Origin: Pseudisothecium myosuroides
Taxonomy: Eukaryota; Streptophyta; Bryopsida; Hypnales; Lembophyllaceae
DNA length: 64,000 nt
Direction: 5' to 3'
Assembly: GCA_951799445.1 (NCBI GenBank)
Contig: CATOGU010000154.1
Coordinates: forward strand, 1-64,000
The position numbers and the translations under genes were made by a program. The notes under the pieces are model-generated. The model made no database searches, was not told the DNA's origin, and saw only the letters and a list, made by a program, of their open reading frames with translations. This document shows, piece by piece, positions 39,269-47,611 of this stretch (positions are counted from its first letter, which is position 1; each line of letters opens with the position of its first letter).

Positions 39269-39714
39269 TGCGTCCTGGAGGGCATTGTCCAGATCCGCCA
39301 GCAGGAACGACCGCCTGAGCACGGCGGAGCCCCGGCGGTCGTTCTCGGCTTGAAGGATACCCGCCTGAAGGCTGTCGACCTCCCTGGCGAACTCCTCGTC
39401 GGCATCGAGGTGACGATCGTTCAGATCGGCTCGCACGTCACCGTCGTCGCGCAGGGCCACCACCGCGGCTGGGATGGATAGCCCATGGCTTCGACGTGCA
39501 GGGTCCACTCTACTGTCATCTCGCCGATCAGGAGATCGTGCTCCTCGGCGTACTTGGCGATGCGAGCCTTGATCTCGACCTCATCGAGCGAGCCGACGAG
39601 TTCGATCCGACGCACGCTGTCGTAGTGCCGACGATCGGCCACGCGCTGAGGCGTGATCACGAGGGTGGTCATCGAGACGCCGTCTTCGGTCGTCTCGACC
39701 TCGTCCTGAGTCAT
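39248..39714 (-). CDS. hypothetical protein, about 155 aa, frameshifted
   Basis: ATG at 39714 overlaps the upstream TGA (ATGA). The N-terminal half (TTLVITPQRVADRRHYDSVR, EHDLLIGEMTVEWTLHVE) ends at MGYP; the frame resumes one base later (plus G2 near 39476) as AAVVALRDDGDVRADLNDRH and a helical end to TGA 39248. An added base makes the length fit. Unknown function. Confidence 0.6.
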
Positions 39715-40145
39715 GCTTCGATCACCTTCAGTCGTGGGACGGCCTGACGCAGCGTGGCGCCGCTGTCCAGGTCCATCACCATGTAGGGGAGCATGATCTC
39801 GGGCAGGGTGATCATGGTGGACTCGACCAGCGCGAGTTGGGCCGCGAGCCAGTCCTTGACGATGCGCCAGGCGACGCGCTCGGCCTGTTCGAGCGAGCCC
39901 TGCTTGCTGTTCTTGCTGGCCCTGGTCTGCTTCAGGATGACCATTCGCATGGCCGGGGCGTCCGCGGGGAGCGTGAAGATCCTGGTGCCCCAGTCGGGGT
40001 GCTCGAAGGAGAACGAGAGGCTGCGCGGTCGACCGCCCTCGTAGTCGACCACGATGCGGCTCGCGCCGAACTGGGACAGGCGCTTCTGGATCTCGTTCAG
40101 CGTCTTCTCGACGGGGACGGTGGTCGTGTAGTTCACGATCGGCAT
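39711..40145 (-). CDS. conserved hypothetical protein, 144 aa
   Basis: ATG at 40145 overlaps the upstream TGA. YTTTVPVEKTLNEIQKRLSQFGA, RIVVDYEGGRPRSLSFSF and RIFTLPAD form a family found in many actinobacterial phages and some prophages; C-terminal helix plus EIMLPYM. Function not established. Confidence 0.8.
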   Translation of the reverse strand: MPIVNYTTTVPVEKTLNEIQKRLSQFGASRIVVDYEGGRPRSLSFSFEHPDWGTRIFTLPADAPAMRMVILKQTRASKNSKQGSLEQAERVAWRIVKDWLAAQLALVESTMITLPEIMLPYMVMDLDSGATLRQAVPRLKVIEA

Positions 40146-40423
40146 CAGGCGCCTCCCTCGAAAGCCTCGAACATGACCAGGGCTGCGTCGGATGGACCGT
40201 CGGGGAGGTCGTAGTGCTCGGAGTGGGACCACGCTCCGTCCACTCCTCTGATCCTGTCACCGACGTCGATCTGGTCACCGCAGGAGACGCACCGGCCCTG
40301 GTAGACGGCGACGGTCTTCGGCCCGACGACGGGCCTGTCCCTGTCGACGGCAGCGAGGGCACTGGGCGTGTGGGCGCACGTCCCGACGGGCAGGTCGCAG
40401 TGGTCGCACCTCGGGTCAGGCAA
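40145..40423 (-). CDS. two-knuckle zinc protein, 92 aa
   Basis: TTG at 40423 follows GAGGAC and overlaps the upstream TGA region. CDHCDLPVGTC near 6-16 and CVSCGDQIDVGD near 43-54 are two likely zinc sites; GAWSHSEHY follows. In-frame ORF upstream of 40423 is a shadow. Unknown. Confidence 0.65.
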   Translation of the reverse strand: MPDPRCDHCDLPVGTCAHTPSALAAVDRDRPVVGPKTVAVYQGRCVSCGDQIDVGDRIRGVDGAWSHSEHYDLPDGPSDAALVMFEAFEGGA

Positions 40424-40697
40424 GACGGTCCTCGATCCTGGCGATCTCGCGGTGGTGGGCGATGTGGTTGAGGTCCCACCGCAGGTGCACCGGTGCGGAG
40501 TCGGGCGGCGAGGCGACGGCCGCACCACAGACGGGGCAGCAGAGGAAAGCCAGGCTCCCCAGCACGTTGGTGCCGTCAGGGCTCATCTGGTCGTAGGAGG
40601 TCCACTGCCAGCCGTCGGCGTCACCGCCGTCGGGGTAGAAGAGCCGGATGACGCCCTGCTCAGCCGGACCGACGGGCTGCTGCTCGGGCTCTGTCAC
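40416..40697 (-). CDS. zinc-knuckle protein, 93 aa
   Basis: GTG at 40697 overlaps the upstream TGA (GTGA). CCPVCGAAV near 53-61; helical His-rich C-terminus (WDLNHIAHHREIARIE). Unknown. Confidence 0.65.
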   Translation of the reverse strand: MTEPEQQPVGPAEQGVIRLFYPDGGDADGWQWTSYDQMSPDGTNVLGSLAFLCCPVCGAAVASPPDSAPVHLRWDLNHIAHHREIARIEDRLA

Positions 40698-41041
40698 GAG
40701 GACACCACCACCCCGTTGGCCGCACGCCAGCGACGGATCGAGGTCTCACTGGTGAAGGGGTAGAGCCGGGCGAGGGCCTTGTGACCCATGGACCGGTCCC
40801 TGAGGTCGGACTCCAAGCCGGGGACCGCCAGCAGGCCCTCCTTGATGTTCCTCGGCTCTGACGACACCACTGCGGTGGTGGTTTCGACGGTGGACCGGAA
40901 GTCCACGCACGAGCACCCGAACGCCCTGCACTTCTGGCCCGTGGGGTGGAAGGGCCTCGGGTGACGACAGGAAGAGCAGATCTGTCTCACCGCGGCCTTG
41001 TTCTCCTGCTTGGCCTTGTCCTGCGCAGGCGTCGTCGTCAT
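40694..41041 (-). CDS. HTH-like protein, paralog of the 22.6-kb gene, 115 aa
   Basis: Start at ATG 41041, eight bases past a -10-like element, so the message may be leaderless. Zinc part CSSCRHPRPFHPTGQKCRAF, then C-S-C; C-terminal block GHKALARLYPFTSETSIRRW matches the 22639-23016 protein closely. Likely DNA-binding, with added zinc finger. Candidate regulator. Confidence 0.75.
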   Translation of the reverse strand: MTTTPAQDKAKQENKAAVRQICSSCRHPRPFHPTGQKCRAFGCSCVDFRSTVETTTAVVSSEPRNIKEGLLAVPGLESDLRDRSMGHKALARLYPFTSETSIRRWRAANGVVVSS

Positions 41042-41048
41042 GGTACCC

Positions 41049-41077
41049 ATACTCCCAGGAAAGACCGATAACGACAA
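41049..41077 (-). promoter_or_regulatory. palindromic promoter element P15
   Basis: Minus strand TTGTCG, 17 bp with TTATCGGTCTTTCCTGG, GAGTAT; transcription would begin at or beside the 41041 ATG. Confidence 0.55.
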
Positions 41078-41098
41078 GTCACCGTCGAGGAGGTCGAA

Positions 41099-41139
41099 GA
41101 AGGGGCCATCGCCATGACGATCCGGGCGGTGGCCCCTTC
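41099..41139. terminator. 10-bp hairpin with long loop
   Basis: GAAGGGGCCA pairs perfectly with TGGCCCCTTC; inner TCGCC/GGGCGG extends it. 41140-41303 holds no supported gene, only a plus-oriented leader-like CCCGCCAAGGAC near 41190. Confidence 0.7.
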
Positions 41140-41303
41140 AGCGAAGGTAAGCCCAGAGCACCGAGGTGCGATCCTTCACCCGGGTGTAGCGTCCCGCCAA
41201 GGACTTTGGGTTTGGGTGCGGACTCGACTAGGTGCGGAGGGTTCCCGACGCGAGTACAGGATGGCAGAAGAACCCCTCGCTATCAACCCGTGACGGGGTG
41301 CGT

Positions 41304-41849
41304 TCAGGCCGAGGTCGAGATCGGGATCTCGTTCCACTGACCCGCCCAGACCATCCAGAGAGAGTCGAAGGACTCCTGTCGGGATCCGTCCTGAGGGATC
41401 TGCGGGATGGTGTAGTCGGTCTCGTCCTGGTACGACAGGCTCATGTGGGGGGTGAATCCGTGGTCCTCATCGCGGAGCGACACCCCGTGGTCGGAGAGTT
41501 GCGAGATCAGCGCTTGACGGAACTCGTTGACGTACGGGATGTCCCACAGCGACACCAGGACGTCGGAGTCCTCGTTCAGGAACCACCCGAAGCCGTTTGC
41601 CCGACCCGTCAGGCGAGGCGTCTGGGGGTCGATGGCCAGCCCGTAGCAGGCCCTGTAGAGACGCTCTTGACCCATCTCACCGCCGAGTTCGGCGGTGTTG
41701 CCCCCGTACCACAGGGTGACGTGGAGTTCGTCCAGCGACTCCGTGGTGACCGAGAGGGACGCGTACGCGGTCCTGGTCCTGAGGCTGGGCCTCAGACACA
41801 CCATCACCGAGTCGTCGTGGTCGTTGGTCTGGACAGCAGCCTCCGTCAT
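41304..41849 (-). CDS. 2H phosphoesterase superfamily protein, 181 aa
   Basis: ATG at 41849, last gene downstream of the terminase. Two HxT/S motifs, H43-V-T45 (ELHVTLWYGG) and H135-M-S137 (FTPHMSLSY), are the 2H hallmark of RNA ligase/phosphodiesterases that open 2',3'- or ADP-ribose cyclic phosphates. Length is typical. Could counter host nucleotide signals or help RNA repair; substrate unknown. Confidence 0.85.
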   Translation of the reverse strand: MTEAAVQTNDHDDSVMVCLRPSLRTRTAYASLSVTTESLDELHVTLWYGGNTAELGGEMGQERLYRACYGLAIDPQTPRLTGRANGFGWFLNEDSDVLVSLWDIPYVNEFRQALISQLSDHGVSLRDEDHGFTPHMSLSYQDETDYTIPQIPQDGSRQESFDSLWMVWAGQWNEIPISTSA

Positions 41850-41859
41850 GGATCGGACA

Positions 41860-44800
41860 CTACCTCCTCCTCATGCCGCCCCCTCGTGCTCGCTGCGCGC
41901 CCTGGGTGGGCCTGACACCGGACGAGGAGGTCAGGGCGGCGCCGATCCGGTCGGCGGCCGTGGTGTTTCGGTGGGGGTCCGTGCCCCTGGGTGCGGCCCC
42001 GCTCACACCCACGTCGGTGAACTCCATCCCCAGGAAGGTCGCCATCTGCCTGCCGATCAGAGTGACCGTCACCTCCATGATGGTGTCGGCGATGTCCTTG
42101 GTCTGCACGGGACCGCTGCTGGGATGGTCGACCGCCCCGTTCTTCTCCTCCAGGAACTTCAACTCCGTCCTACCCTCGGACGAGCCCTCGTTGACCTCGC
42201 CGCTGCGCTTCAGCAGAGGTGCGTGGACCAGACCCATGTTGAGTGCTGCCTTGAACATCTCGGAGTGGCGCCAGTTCAACTGCCTGGTCCTCGACACCTC
42301 TCGCACGGTGGTGTGCTTGGGGAGGTCGGAGGTGGCCACGAACTTGCGAAGACGACCGATGGTCGCAGGTACGTTGAACTGGTCGAAGGAGACGTCCTCC
42401 GGCACGAAGTCACGCACGTAACCCTCGACGTCGCTCATGACCACGTCGTAGTCGAGGATGTGGTCATCGAAGTCGGCCGGGTCCCAGAAGTTGACGTCAT
42501 CGAAGACGACGTGGAACATCCCATCCCCGGATGCGGCCTTCTCGGGTTCCGTGTCGGGAACCCAGACCCGGTGGCCGATCGACCAGCCGAACCTCTTGTT
42601 GGTGTTCGCCGGGTCGCCGTGGGCCACGTAGGTCTGGTCGAGCGTGCCCTGGGTGTTGACGTAGAGGGTCTGACCGTCCCAGGGGTCGAACATCCGATCT
42701 ACCATGGCGGCGTTCAGGTAGGCGTCGAGTGACTCGGCCCAGTGGCTGTTGTGGCTGACCAACCCCTCCGCGATGAACGTACGAGTCGACGTCTGGAGGT
42801 CGACCAATCTCCGGTCGGGAATGGGCTCGATGGCGACGATGGTCTTGACGTACCGACGACCCCGCTCGTGACCGAAGGCTCGCCCCTCCCACATGTGCGG
42901 GTTGCCGTTCTGAAGGAGCCTGCTCGGACGCAACTGACCTAGCAGACGAAGACAATCTGCAAGACCCACGATCTTGTAGGACTGACACGGTCGACTGTTG
43001 TGTGTGGCGTTCTTCGGGTCGAACCCAAGGTCTGCAAGTGCAGCCAAGGCACGGTCCAGGACCACTCCTCGATTCTGGGCCAGATCGATCCTGAACTCGG
43101 TGCGCTGACGGCTGCGGCTGACGACACAGCCTTCGCCGTCGTAGAGCCCGGAAAGCCAGCCTCCCTCTCGGGTTTCGTCAACGTCCCAGACGTCGGTGAG
43201 AGCCCTGATCTGGTCTCCTAGGCGCATGACTGACCGGGGACCCATAGACCCCTGAGGCTCGATCGACCTCCACCGGAAGTTGCTTTTGCTACCCGCGGTG
43301 TTGGCCAGCCAGCGATGGCGTCCAGAGCAGATGATCGATGACCCATCATCGAACTGGATTCGATACGCCGAGTCGAAGGAGTTGGCCTTGGCTTCTACGA
43401 CGGCAGTGCGCATCTTGCGCTCCTTGCCCGGCTCTCCGAACTCGTCAGTGGCAACCAGCAGATCTCCGGGCTCAACATCGTCTATGCGACGCCAAGTCAA
43501 GTCCGCCATCAGCACTCGGGTGTCGGGATCGAGACACTTCCTCTCGACCTTGAAGGTCTCGGGGTTGGCGCGCTCCAACTGACGCATCTGCTCGTCGTAC
43601 TCCTGGACGGCACTCTTGATGGTCCTGAAGCAGGGTCCGGGGAGCAGCCTCTCCACCTCGCGGGTCTCGATGAGGCTGACGACCCGCCTCTGGCCGTCAA
43701 CGACGCGGCGTTTCTTGACCTCGACCTCGACCTCGATGACGGTCTTCTTCGGGGGCCTGATCGGGATGCGGTCGGCCTCGGACCAGTCCTGGTAGGGACC
43801 CCAGGACGGCAACTGGACCATCAACCGCTCGGGGTAGGCGGGCACCTCGGCGCCGTGCTCGTCACGGTCCATCGAGATGGCCAGTTCCCAGTTCTCGAAG
43901 AACTTGCCGGTCTTGCGCCAGGGGCTGCTGGGGGCGTAGATGAACCCGTCCACGCCGAACTGGTCCAGGGCTGGCGTGGCGGCGTCGTACACCTGCTCGG
44001 CGTCGGCGGCGGCCGTGCTGGAGATCACATGGGCCTGCTCATCGAACATCTCGCAGTTATGACTCACGAGACCGTTAGCGATGAAGGTGTGCGTCGTGGT
44101 CTCGATATCGATCAATTCCTGCTCTGGCAACTCCTCGATCGAGACGATTGTCTTGTAGCCGACCTGACGATCAGGCATCGTCTTAGTCGCTCCAGCGCGA
44201 GGGGCTACACCGTCCCACACGGAATCTGACTTCGGCATCAGTCGGATAGGTCTGACGGAACCCAGGAACCTCATGCATTCTGCCGACCCAGTGAACTTCC
44301 ACTGCTGGCAAGAGACCGACTGATCGGTATTGAACCCCAGGTCGTACTCGCGGTCACGCAGAAGCGTCATCACATGATCCAGAACCGGACCCTTGTTCTG
44401 AGAGAAGTAGATCGTTTTTGATCCGCGAGCCGACCACCCCGAGATGCAACCCTCCCCGTCGAAGAACCCCTTGAGGTATCCGCCCTCAGCCGAGTCATCC
44501 TCAACCCACGGATCAACCAGCCGCATGATTCGGTTGCCTACGGTCAAGCCGCGGGTGTGCCTCCACTTGCCTCCAGTTCCTCGACCCATCTCTCTGGTGA
44601 GCCACCGGTGATCTAGAGAGCACACGACTGATGAGCCGTCATCAAAAGTCAGACGTCGAGCAACATCCGTGGTCCTTCGGACAACACGCACCTGAGCCTT
44701 GCGCATCTTCCTCTGGGCACCCTTGTGCTCGGGGTACTCATCCAGCCCGACTACCTCATCTCCGGGATCCAGATCACCTATGAGAACCCAGGTGAGATCA

Positions 44801-45594
44801 GCCTTCAGCACGGGAGTGGAGGGGTCGAGACAGTACATGGCAGGCCCTCGGGCCGCCATCACCGTGCTGGGTGCGGGGATGATCTCGAATGAGGCGAGGT
44901 CGTTCTCGCTCATCACGCCCATGGACTCCAGGCGCTCGGACTTGAGGATGTCGGTAGGCGCGAAGATCGTCAGTCGCTCGGCCTGTGGTCGAGAGATGTA
45001 GGGCGAGAAGCAGGGGGCTCCGGTGATGACGTTGAACCAGTCGCGCCACAGGTTGTCCCGAGCCTGCTCCTTCTTGCCCGCGAAGACGACACCGGTCAGC
45101 CGCTTGTCCCTGTCGATCCCGTAGTACGCCTGAGGTCCTCCGGGTCGGTGCATGTAGTTCCAGGTCACGAACGACCCCGCGAGCCCGCCGAGGTAGCCCT
45201 TGGACCCCCGTCGGCCGATCACGGCCTGGGTCTCGCGGAACCAGGACCTGCCGCGATCCTTGTTGATCCTGATGCGGTCCAGCACCCCGGGGTTGACGCC
45301 CTCGTTGCCGGTGGCCGCGAAGGACTCCTCCCACTCCCCGATCACGTCGTGGTCGTACTGCGAGAACATGTCGTCTCGCAGGAACAGGATCTTGAGGATC
45401 GTGGCCTGTCGGGGGTAGAGGTTGGGACGATCGAGGAACTTGTCCGAGATGACGAACTCGATGGGGTCGGGGACCTCGGCCACCAACCCGTGGGCATACT
45501 CGTGGACCCGGAAGGGGTTGACCTTCCGGGTCGACACGGGCGGACGCACCCGACGCCTCAGGGTGCCTCGCGTGGGCCGAGCGAGGCCCGCCAC
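41860..45594 (-). CDS. terL: terminase large subunit with two inteins, 1244 aa precursor
   Basis: GTG at 45594. TerL packs DNA: an ATPase plus nuclease. The ATPase N-extein has RRGSKGYLGG and VIGRRG near 124-137 as the P-loop region and VVFAGKKEQARDN near 169-181. The Walker B/catalytic CEMFDEQAH (Asp518-Glu519) lies right after intein 1. The C-extein carries nuclease-type acidic motifs (YVNTQGTLDQTYVAHGDPAN, HVVFDDVNFWDP, SFDQFNVPATI). The spliced length is 722, long for TerL; the tail is Gly/Arg-rich. The next genes upstream are a zinc protein and possible packaging genes. Confidence 0.88.
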   Translation of the reverse strand: MAGLARPTRGTLRRRVRPPVSTRKVNPFRVHEYAHGLVAEVPDPIEFVISDKFLDRPNLYPRQATILKILFLRDDMFSQYDHDVIGEWEESFAATGNEGVNPGVLDRIRINKDRGRSWFRETQAVIGRRGSKGYLGGLAGSFVTWNYMHRPGGPQAYYGIDRDKRLTGVVFAGKKEQARDNLWRDWFNVITGAPCFSPYISRPQAERLTIFAPTDILKSERLESMGVMSENDLASFEIIPAPSTVMAARGPAMYCLDPSTPVLKADLTWVLIGDLDPGDEVVGLDEYPEHKGAQRKMRKAQVRVVRRTTDVARRLTFDDGSSVVCSLDHRWLTREMGRGTGGKWRHTRGLTVGNRIMRLVDPWVEDDSAEGGYLKGFFDGEGCISGWSARGSKTIYFSQNKGPVLDHVMTLLRDREYDLGFNTDQSVSCQQWKFTGSAECMRFLGSVRPIRLMPKSDSVWDGVAPRAGATKTMPDRQVGYKTIVSIEELPEQELIDIETTTHTFIANGLVSHNCEMFDEQAHVISSTAAADAEQVYDAATPALDQFGVDGFIYAPSSPWRKTGKFFENWELAISMDRDEHGAEVPAYPERLMVQLPSWGPYQDWSEADRIPIRPPKKTVIEVEVEVKKRRVVDGQRRVVSLIETREVERLLPGPCFRTIKSAVQEYDEQMRQLERANPETFKVERKCLDPDTRVLMADLTWRRIDDVEPGDLLVATDEFGEPGKERKMRTAVVEAKANSFDSAYRIQFDDGSSIICSGRHRWLANTAGSKSNFRWRSIEPQGSMGPRSVMRLGDQIRALTDVWDVDETREGGWLSGLYDGEGCVVSRSRQRTEFRIDLAQNRGVVLDRALAALADLGFDPKNATHNSRPCQSYKIVGLADCLRLLGQLRPSRLLQNGNPHMWEGRAFGHERGRRYVKTIVAIEPIPDRRLVDLQTSTRTFIAEGLVSHNSHWAESLDAYLNAAMVDRMFDPWDGQTLYVNTQGTLDQTYVAHGDPANTNKRFGWSIGHRVWVPDTEPEKAASGDGMFHVVFDDVNFWDPADFDDHILDYDVVMSDVEGYVRDFVPEDVSFDQFNVPATIGRLRKFVATSDLPKHTTVREVSRTRQLNWRHSEMFKAALNMGLVHAPLLKRSGEVNEGSSEGRTELKFLEEKNGAVDHPSSGPVQTKDIADTIMEVTVTLIGRQMATFLGMEFTDVGVSGAAPRGTDPHRNTTAADRIGAALTSSSGVRPTQGAQRARGGGMRRR
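42748..43536 (-). other. terminase intein 2, 263 aa
   Basis: Residues 687-949. Begins CLDPDTRVLMADLTWRRIDD and ends TFIAEGLVSHN; the next extein residue is Ser. A LAGLIDADG-like WLSGLYDGEG is visible (single motif), so the homing domain is small. Clearly related to terminase intein 1. Confidence 0.9.
44056..44832 (-). other. terminase intein 1, 259 aa
   Basis: Residues 255-513. Begins CLDPSTPVLKADLTWVLIGD and ends TFIANGLVSHN before Cys514. LAGLIDADG-like YLKGFFDGEG. Inserted just ahead of the catalytic FDEQAH. About half its residues match intein 2 in order. Confidence 0.92.
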
Positions 45595-45597
45595 TGG

Positions 45598-45765
45598 CTA
45601 ACCCCCCTCGGTGTCGAACTGGTCCAGGTGCAGTCGCGTCCGGAGCCCGCAAGCCGAGCAGACGAACCCGCTGGACACCTCATCGCAGGTGCGGTGGGCA
45701 CGGAACGAATGAGAACCGCATGCGCAGGCGGAGAACCACTCTACAGGCCCGCGGTGCTCATCCAT
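45598..45765 (-). CDS. zinc-ribbon protein, 55 aa
   Basis: ATG at 45765. Cysteines in CACG near 13-16, C27 and CSACG near 36-40. Sits directly before the terminase GTG. A small packaging accessory is possible, unproven. Confidence 0.7.
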   Translation of the reverse strand: MDEHRGPVEWFSACACGSHSFRAHRTCDEVSSGFVCSACGLRTRLHLDQFDTEGG

Positions 45766-45794
45766 CTTCTCGAAGTGAACCCCGACCTAAGGGG

Positions 45795-46217
45795 TCACTT
45801 GCCCTTCGGGACTACCAGGCCGGACCTGCGGGTCTCGAATCCCGACTGTCCCACTGACTTGGCCTGCACGTCCCCCTGCTGGTTGAGACCCCTGATGTCC
45901 GACCTCACCTCGTGCTTCATGCGGTCGTGGTCGAACTCCTCCTCGGGCTCGACCCTGCTGATCAGGAGGATCGAGGGGTACCACATCCGCTGCTCCTCGG
46001 GGCCGTCGTACTCCTCGTCGGTGATCAGTCGGACGACCGAGTTGAAGCCCTGCTTGGCGAGTCGGTCTGTGATCTCGTCCAGGAAGCCCTGGATGGACAC
46101 CTGCTTCCCGAGCAACTTGCGGTCCATCCACCGCTTGAGTTGCTGGAGGGCGAGCACCTCGGATTCGTAGAGCATGCCGATCTCCGCCGAGACGTCGATG
46201 CCGGGATCCTCAGCCAT
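45795..46217 (-). CDS. hypothetical protein, 140 aa
   Basis: ATG at 46217 (TGATG overlap). Helical LALQQLKRWMDRKLLGKQ, then FNSVVRLITDEEYDG and YPSILLISRVEPEEEFDHDR; the basic end GLVVPKGK. No cysteines. Unknown; between DUF932 and terminase. Confidence 0.7.
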   Translation of the reverse strand: MAEDPGIDVSAEIGMLYESEVLALQQLKRWMDRKLLGKQVSIQGFLDEITDRLAKQGFNSVVRLITDEEYDGPEEQRMWYPSILLISRVEPEEEFDHDRMKHEVRSDIRGLNQQGDVQAKSVGQSGFETRRSGLVVPKGK

Positions 46218-46489
46218 CAGTCCTCCTCCCCATTCTTGAGCATGGCCTCGTTGGCGACCATGAGCATCATCTCCGCGGTCCTACGGGCCGAGACCCTCTC
46301 CTTGGCCATCGACCTCCACTGGGCCTCGACGGCGGAGAGCGCCTGGTCCATCGTGCACCCGCTGATCGAGAATGCGTAGAACGCCATGATCCCCTTGTAC
46401 ACCTCGGCGAACGAGGAGTAGTCATCAGCAGAGGGGAAGGGCACCCCCGGATCCTCCTCGGGGGTGCCCTCCTGCGAGTGGTCGCTCAC
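46217..46489 (-). CDS. hypothetical helical protein, 90 aa
   Basis: GTG at 46489 overlaps the DUF932 stop (GTGA). ADDYSSFAEVYKGIMAFYAF and helical Met/Ala-rich end (TAEMMLMVANEAMLK). No motif. Confidence 0.65.
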   Translation of the reverse strand: MSDHSQEGTPEEDPGVPFPSADDYSSFAEVYKGIMAFYAFSISGCTMDQALSAVEAQWRSMAKERVSARRTAEMMLMVANEAMLKNGEED

Positions 46490-47532
46490 CCAGCGACCCG
46501 CTGCGTGCAGTGGCCGCACCGCTGTGCGTTGTCGGTCACGGTCATCCCACCGGCCCGCTCCAGGAGGGTACGACCGCCGTCCCTGGTGATCGAGGGGGAG
46601 TTGGCGTGGTTGGTGACCAGGTTGACCACGTCGAACATGGACGGGTTGTCGGGCAGGTCCTCTCCGGCGGCGAGGCGCAGGATCGCCATGGTGCTCCTGG
46701 TCGGGATGCCCCGCTCGCGCGCCATCTGGGTGATGACCCTCTCGGGGTTGTCGACCGGCTGCTCCCGCATCTCGTAGAAGTGGTCGATGTTCTTCTCGGC
46801 CTGTGCGAAGGCCAGTCGGGCCATCCCCTCCAGTTCGTCCAGCACCTCCTCGACGGACTGACCGCGGCCGTCGATCTTGATGCCCGCCATCGGCGTCTCC
46901 ATCCCGTTGGTGCAGTCTCGACGGTAGGAGTAGGGCTGCACGGTGGGGACGAGCCCGTGCTTGAGGTCGACCTCGATGCGCACCCCTGCTGCGGTCAGGT
47001 CGCCGACCGCGAAGTCGCCCTTGATGCCGAAGTCCGCCGCGTCGAACGGGGCGTAGGCGTCGAAGGCGAAGGTGTGCTTCTCGTCCACGAGCCGGGCGAC
47101 GAGCGCGTCGCTCTCCTGGAATACCGGCAGGATCTTGTCGAGGATCTGGACGGGCTTGATGGCCTCGTGCGTGCCGAACTCGTCCACGCTGAGCACGGTG
47201 TTGCCCGTGCCGGAGAACTGGAACGCGAGGTCTCGCGAGACCGTGTTCCGCAGCAGGTCTCCGAGCATCAGGTTGAGTGCCTCGCCGGACGCGTTTCTGC
47301 TGAGCCGCTTCAGGAACGCGGTCGGCACCTGGAGGAAGTCGCCGAAGACGGTGAGGGTCTCCTCGTTGGCCTGGACGTCGGACTCGCCGACCCGGATGCT
47401 GGGGTCGGTCGAGTCGAGGTGGAACTGCACCTGATCGGGGGAGACCCTGGTGATGGTGGATCCGTCGTCGCGCTCGTGGAAGATCTCGGCGAGTTCCGGG
47501 AGGGTGGTGTTCAGTGACTGTCGGTAGAACAT
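46486..47532 (-). CDS. DUF932 (phage/plasmid-like) protein, 348 aa
   Basis: ATG at 47532 behind AGGAAGG. FGDFLQVPTAFLKRLSRNAS, LSVDEFGTHEAIKPVQIL, VEVDLKHGLVPTVQPYSYR and DCTNGM match DUF932, a family in phages and plasmids linked to DNA replication or defence but of unknown mechanism. Length fits. The Cys-containing tail (CGHCTQRVAG) may bind zinc. A TTGACA...GATACT promoter lies just upstream. Confidence 0.85.
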   Translation of the reverse strand: MFYRQSLNTTLPELAEIFHERDDGSTITRVSPDQVQFHLDSTDPSIRVGESDVQANEETLTVFGDFLQVPTAFLKRLSRNASGEALNLMLGDLLRNTVSRDLAFQFSGTGNTVLSVDEFGTHEAIKPVQILDKILPVFQESDALVARLVDEKHTFAFDAYAPFDAADFGIKGDFAVGDLTAAGVRIEVDLKHGLVPTVQPYSYRRDCTNGMETPMAGIKIDGRGQSVEEVLDELEGMARLAFAQAEKNIDHFYEMREQPVDNPERVITQMARERGIPTRSTMAILRLAAGEDLPDNPSMFDVVNLVTNHANSPSITRDGGRTLLERAGGMTVTDNAQRCGHCTQRVAG

Positions 47533-47572
47533 GGGTTGTTGCCTTCCTGGGCGGGTTGTGTTTACAGATAGA

Positions 47573-47602
47573 AGTATCCGCCCGGCCCCTTGGTTCTGTC
47601 AA
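47573..47602 (-). promoter_or_regulatory. sigma-A-like promoter of the DUF932 operon
   Basis: Minus strand TTGACA, 18 bp, GATACT, then TCTATCTG; spacer lacks the shared palindrome. The GATACTTCTATCTG tail also occurs at 12837-12850. Confidence 0.65.
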
Positions 47603-47611
47603 GGATGCCCG

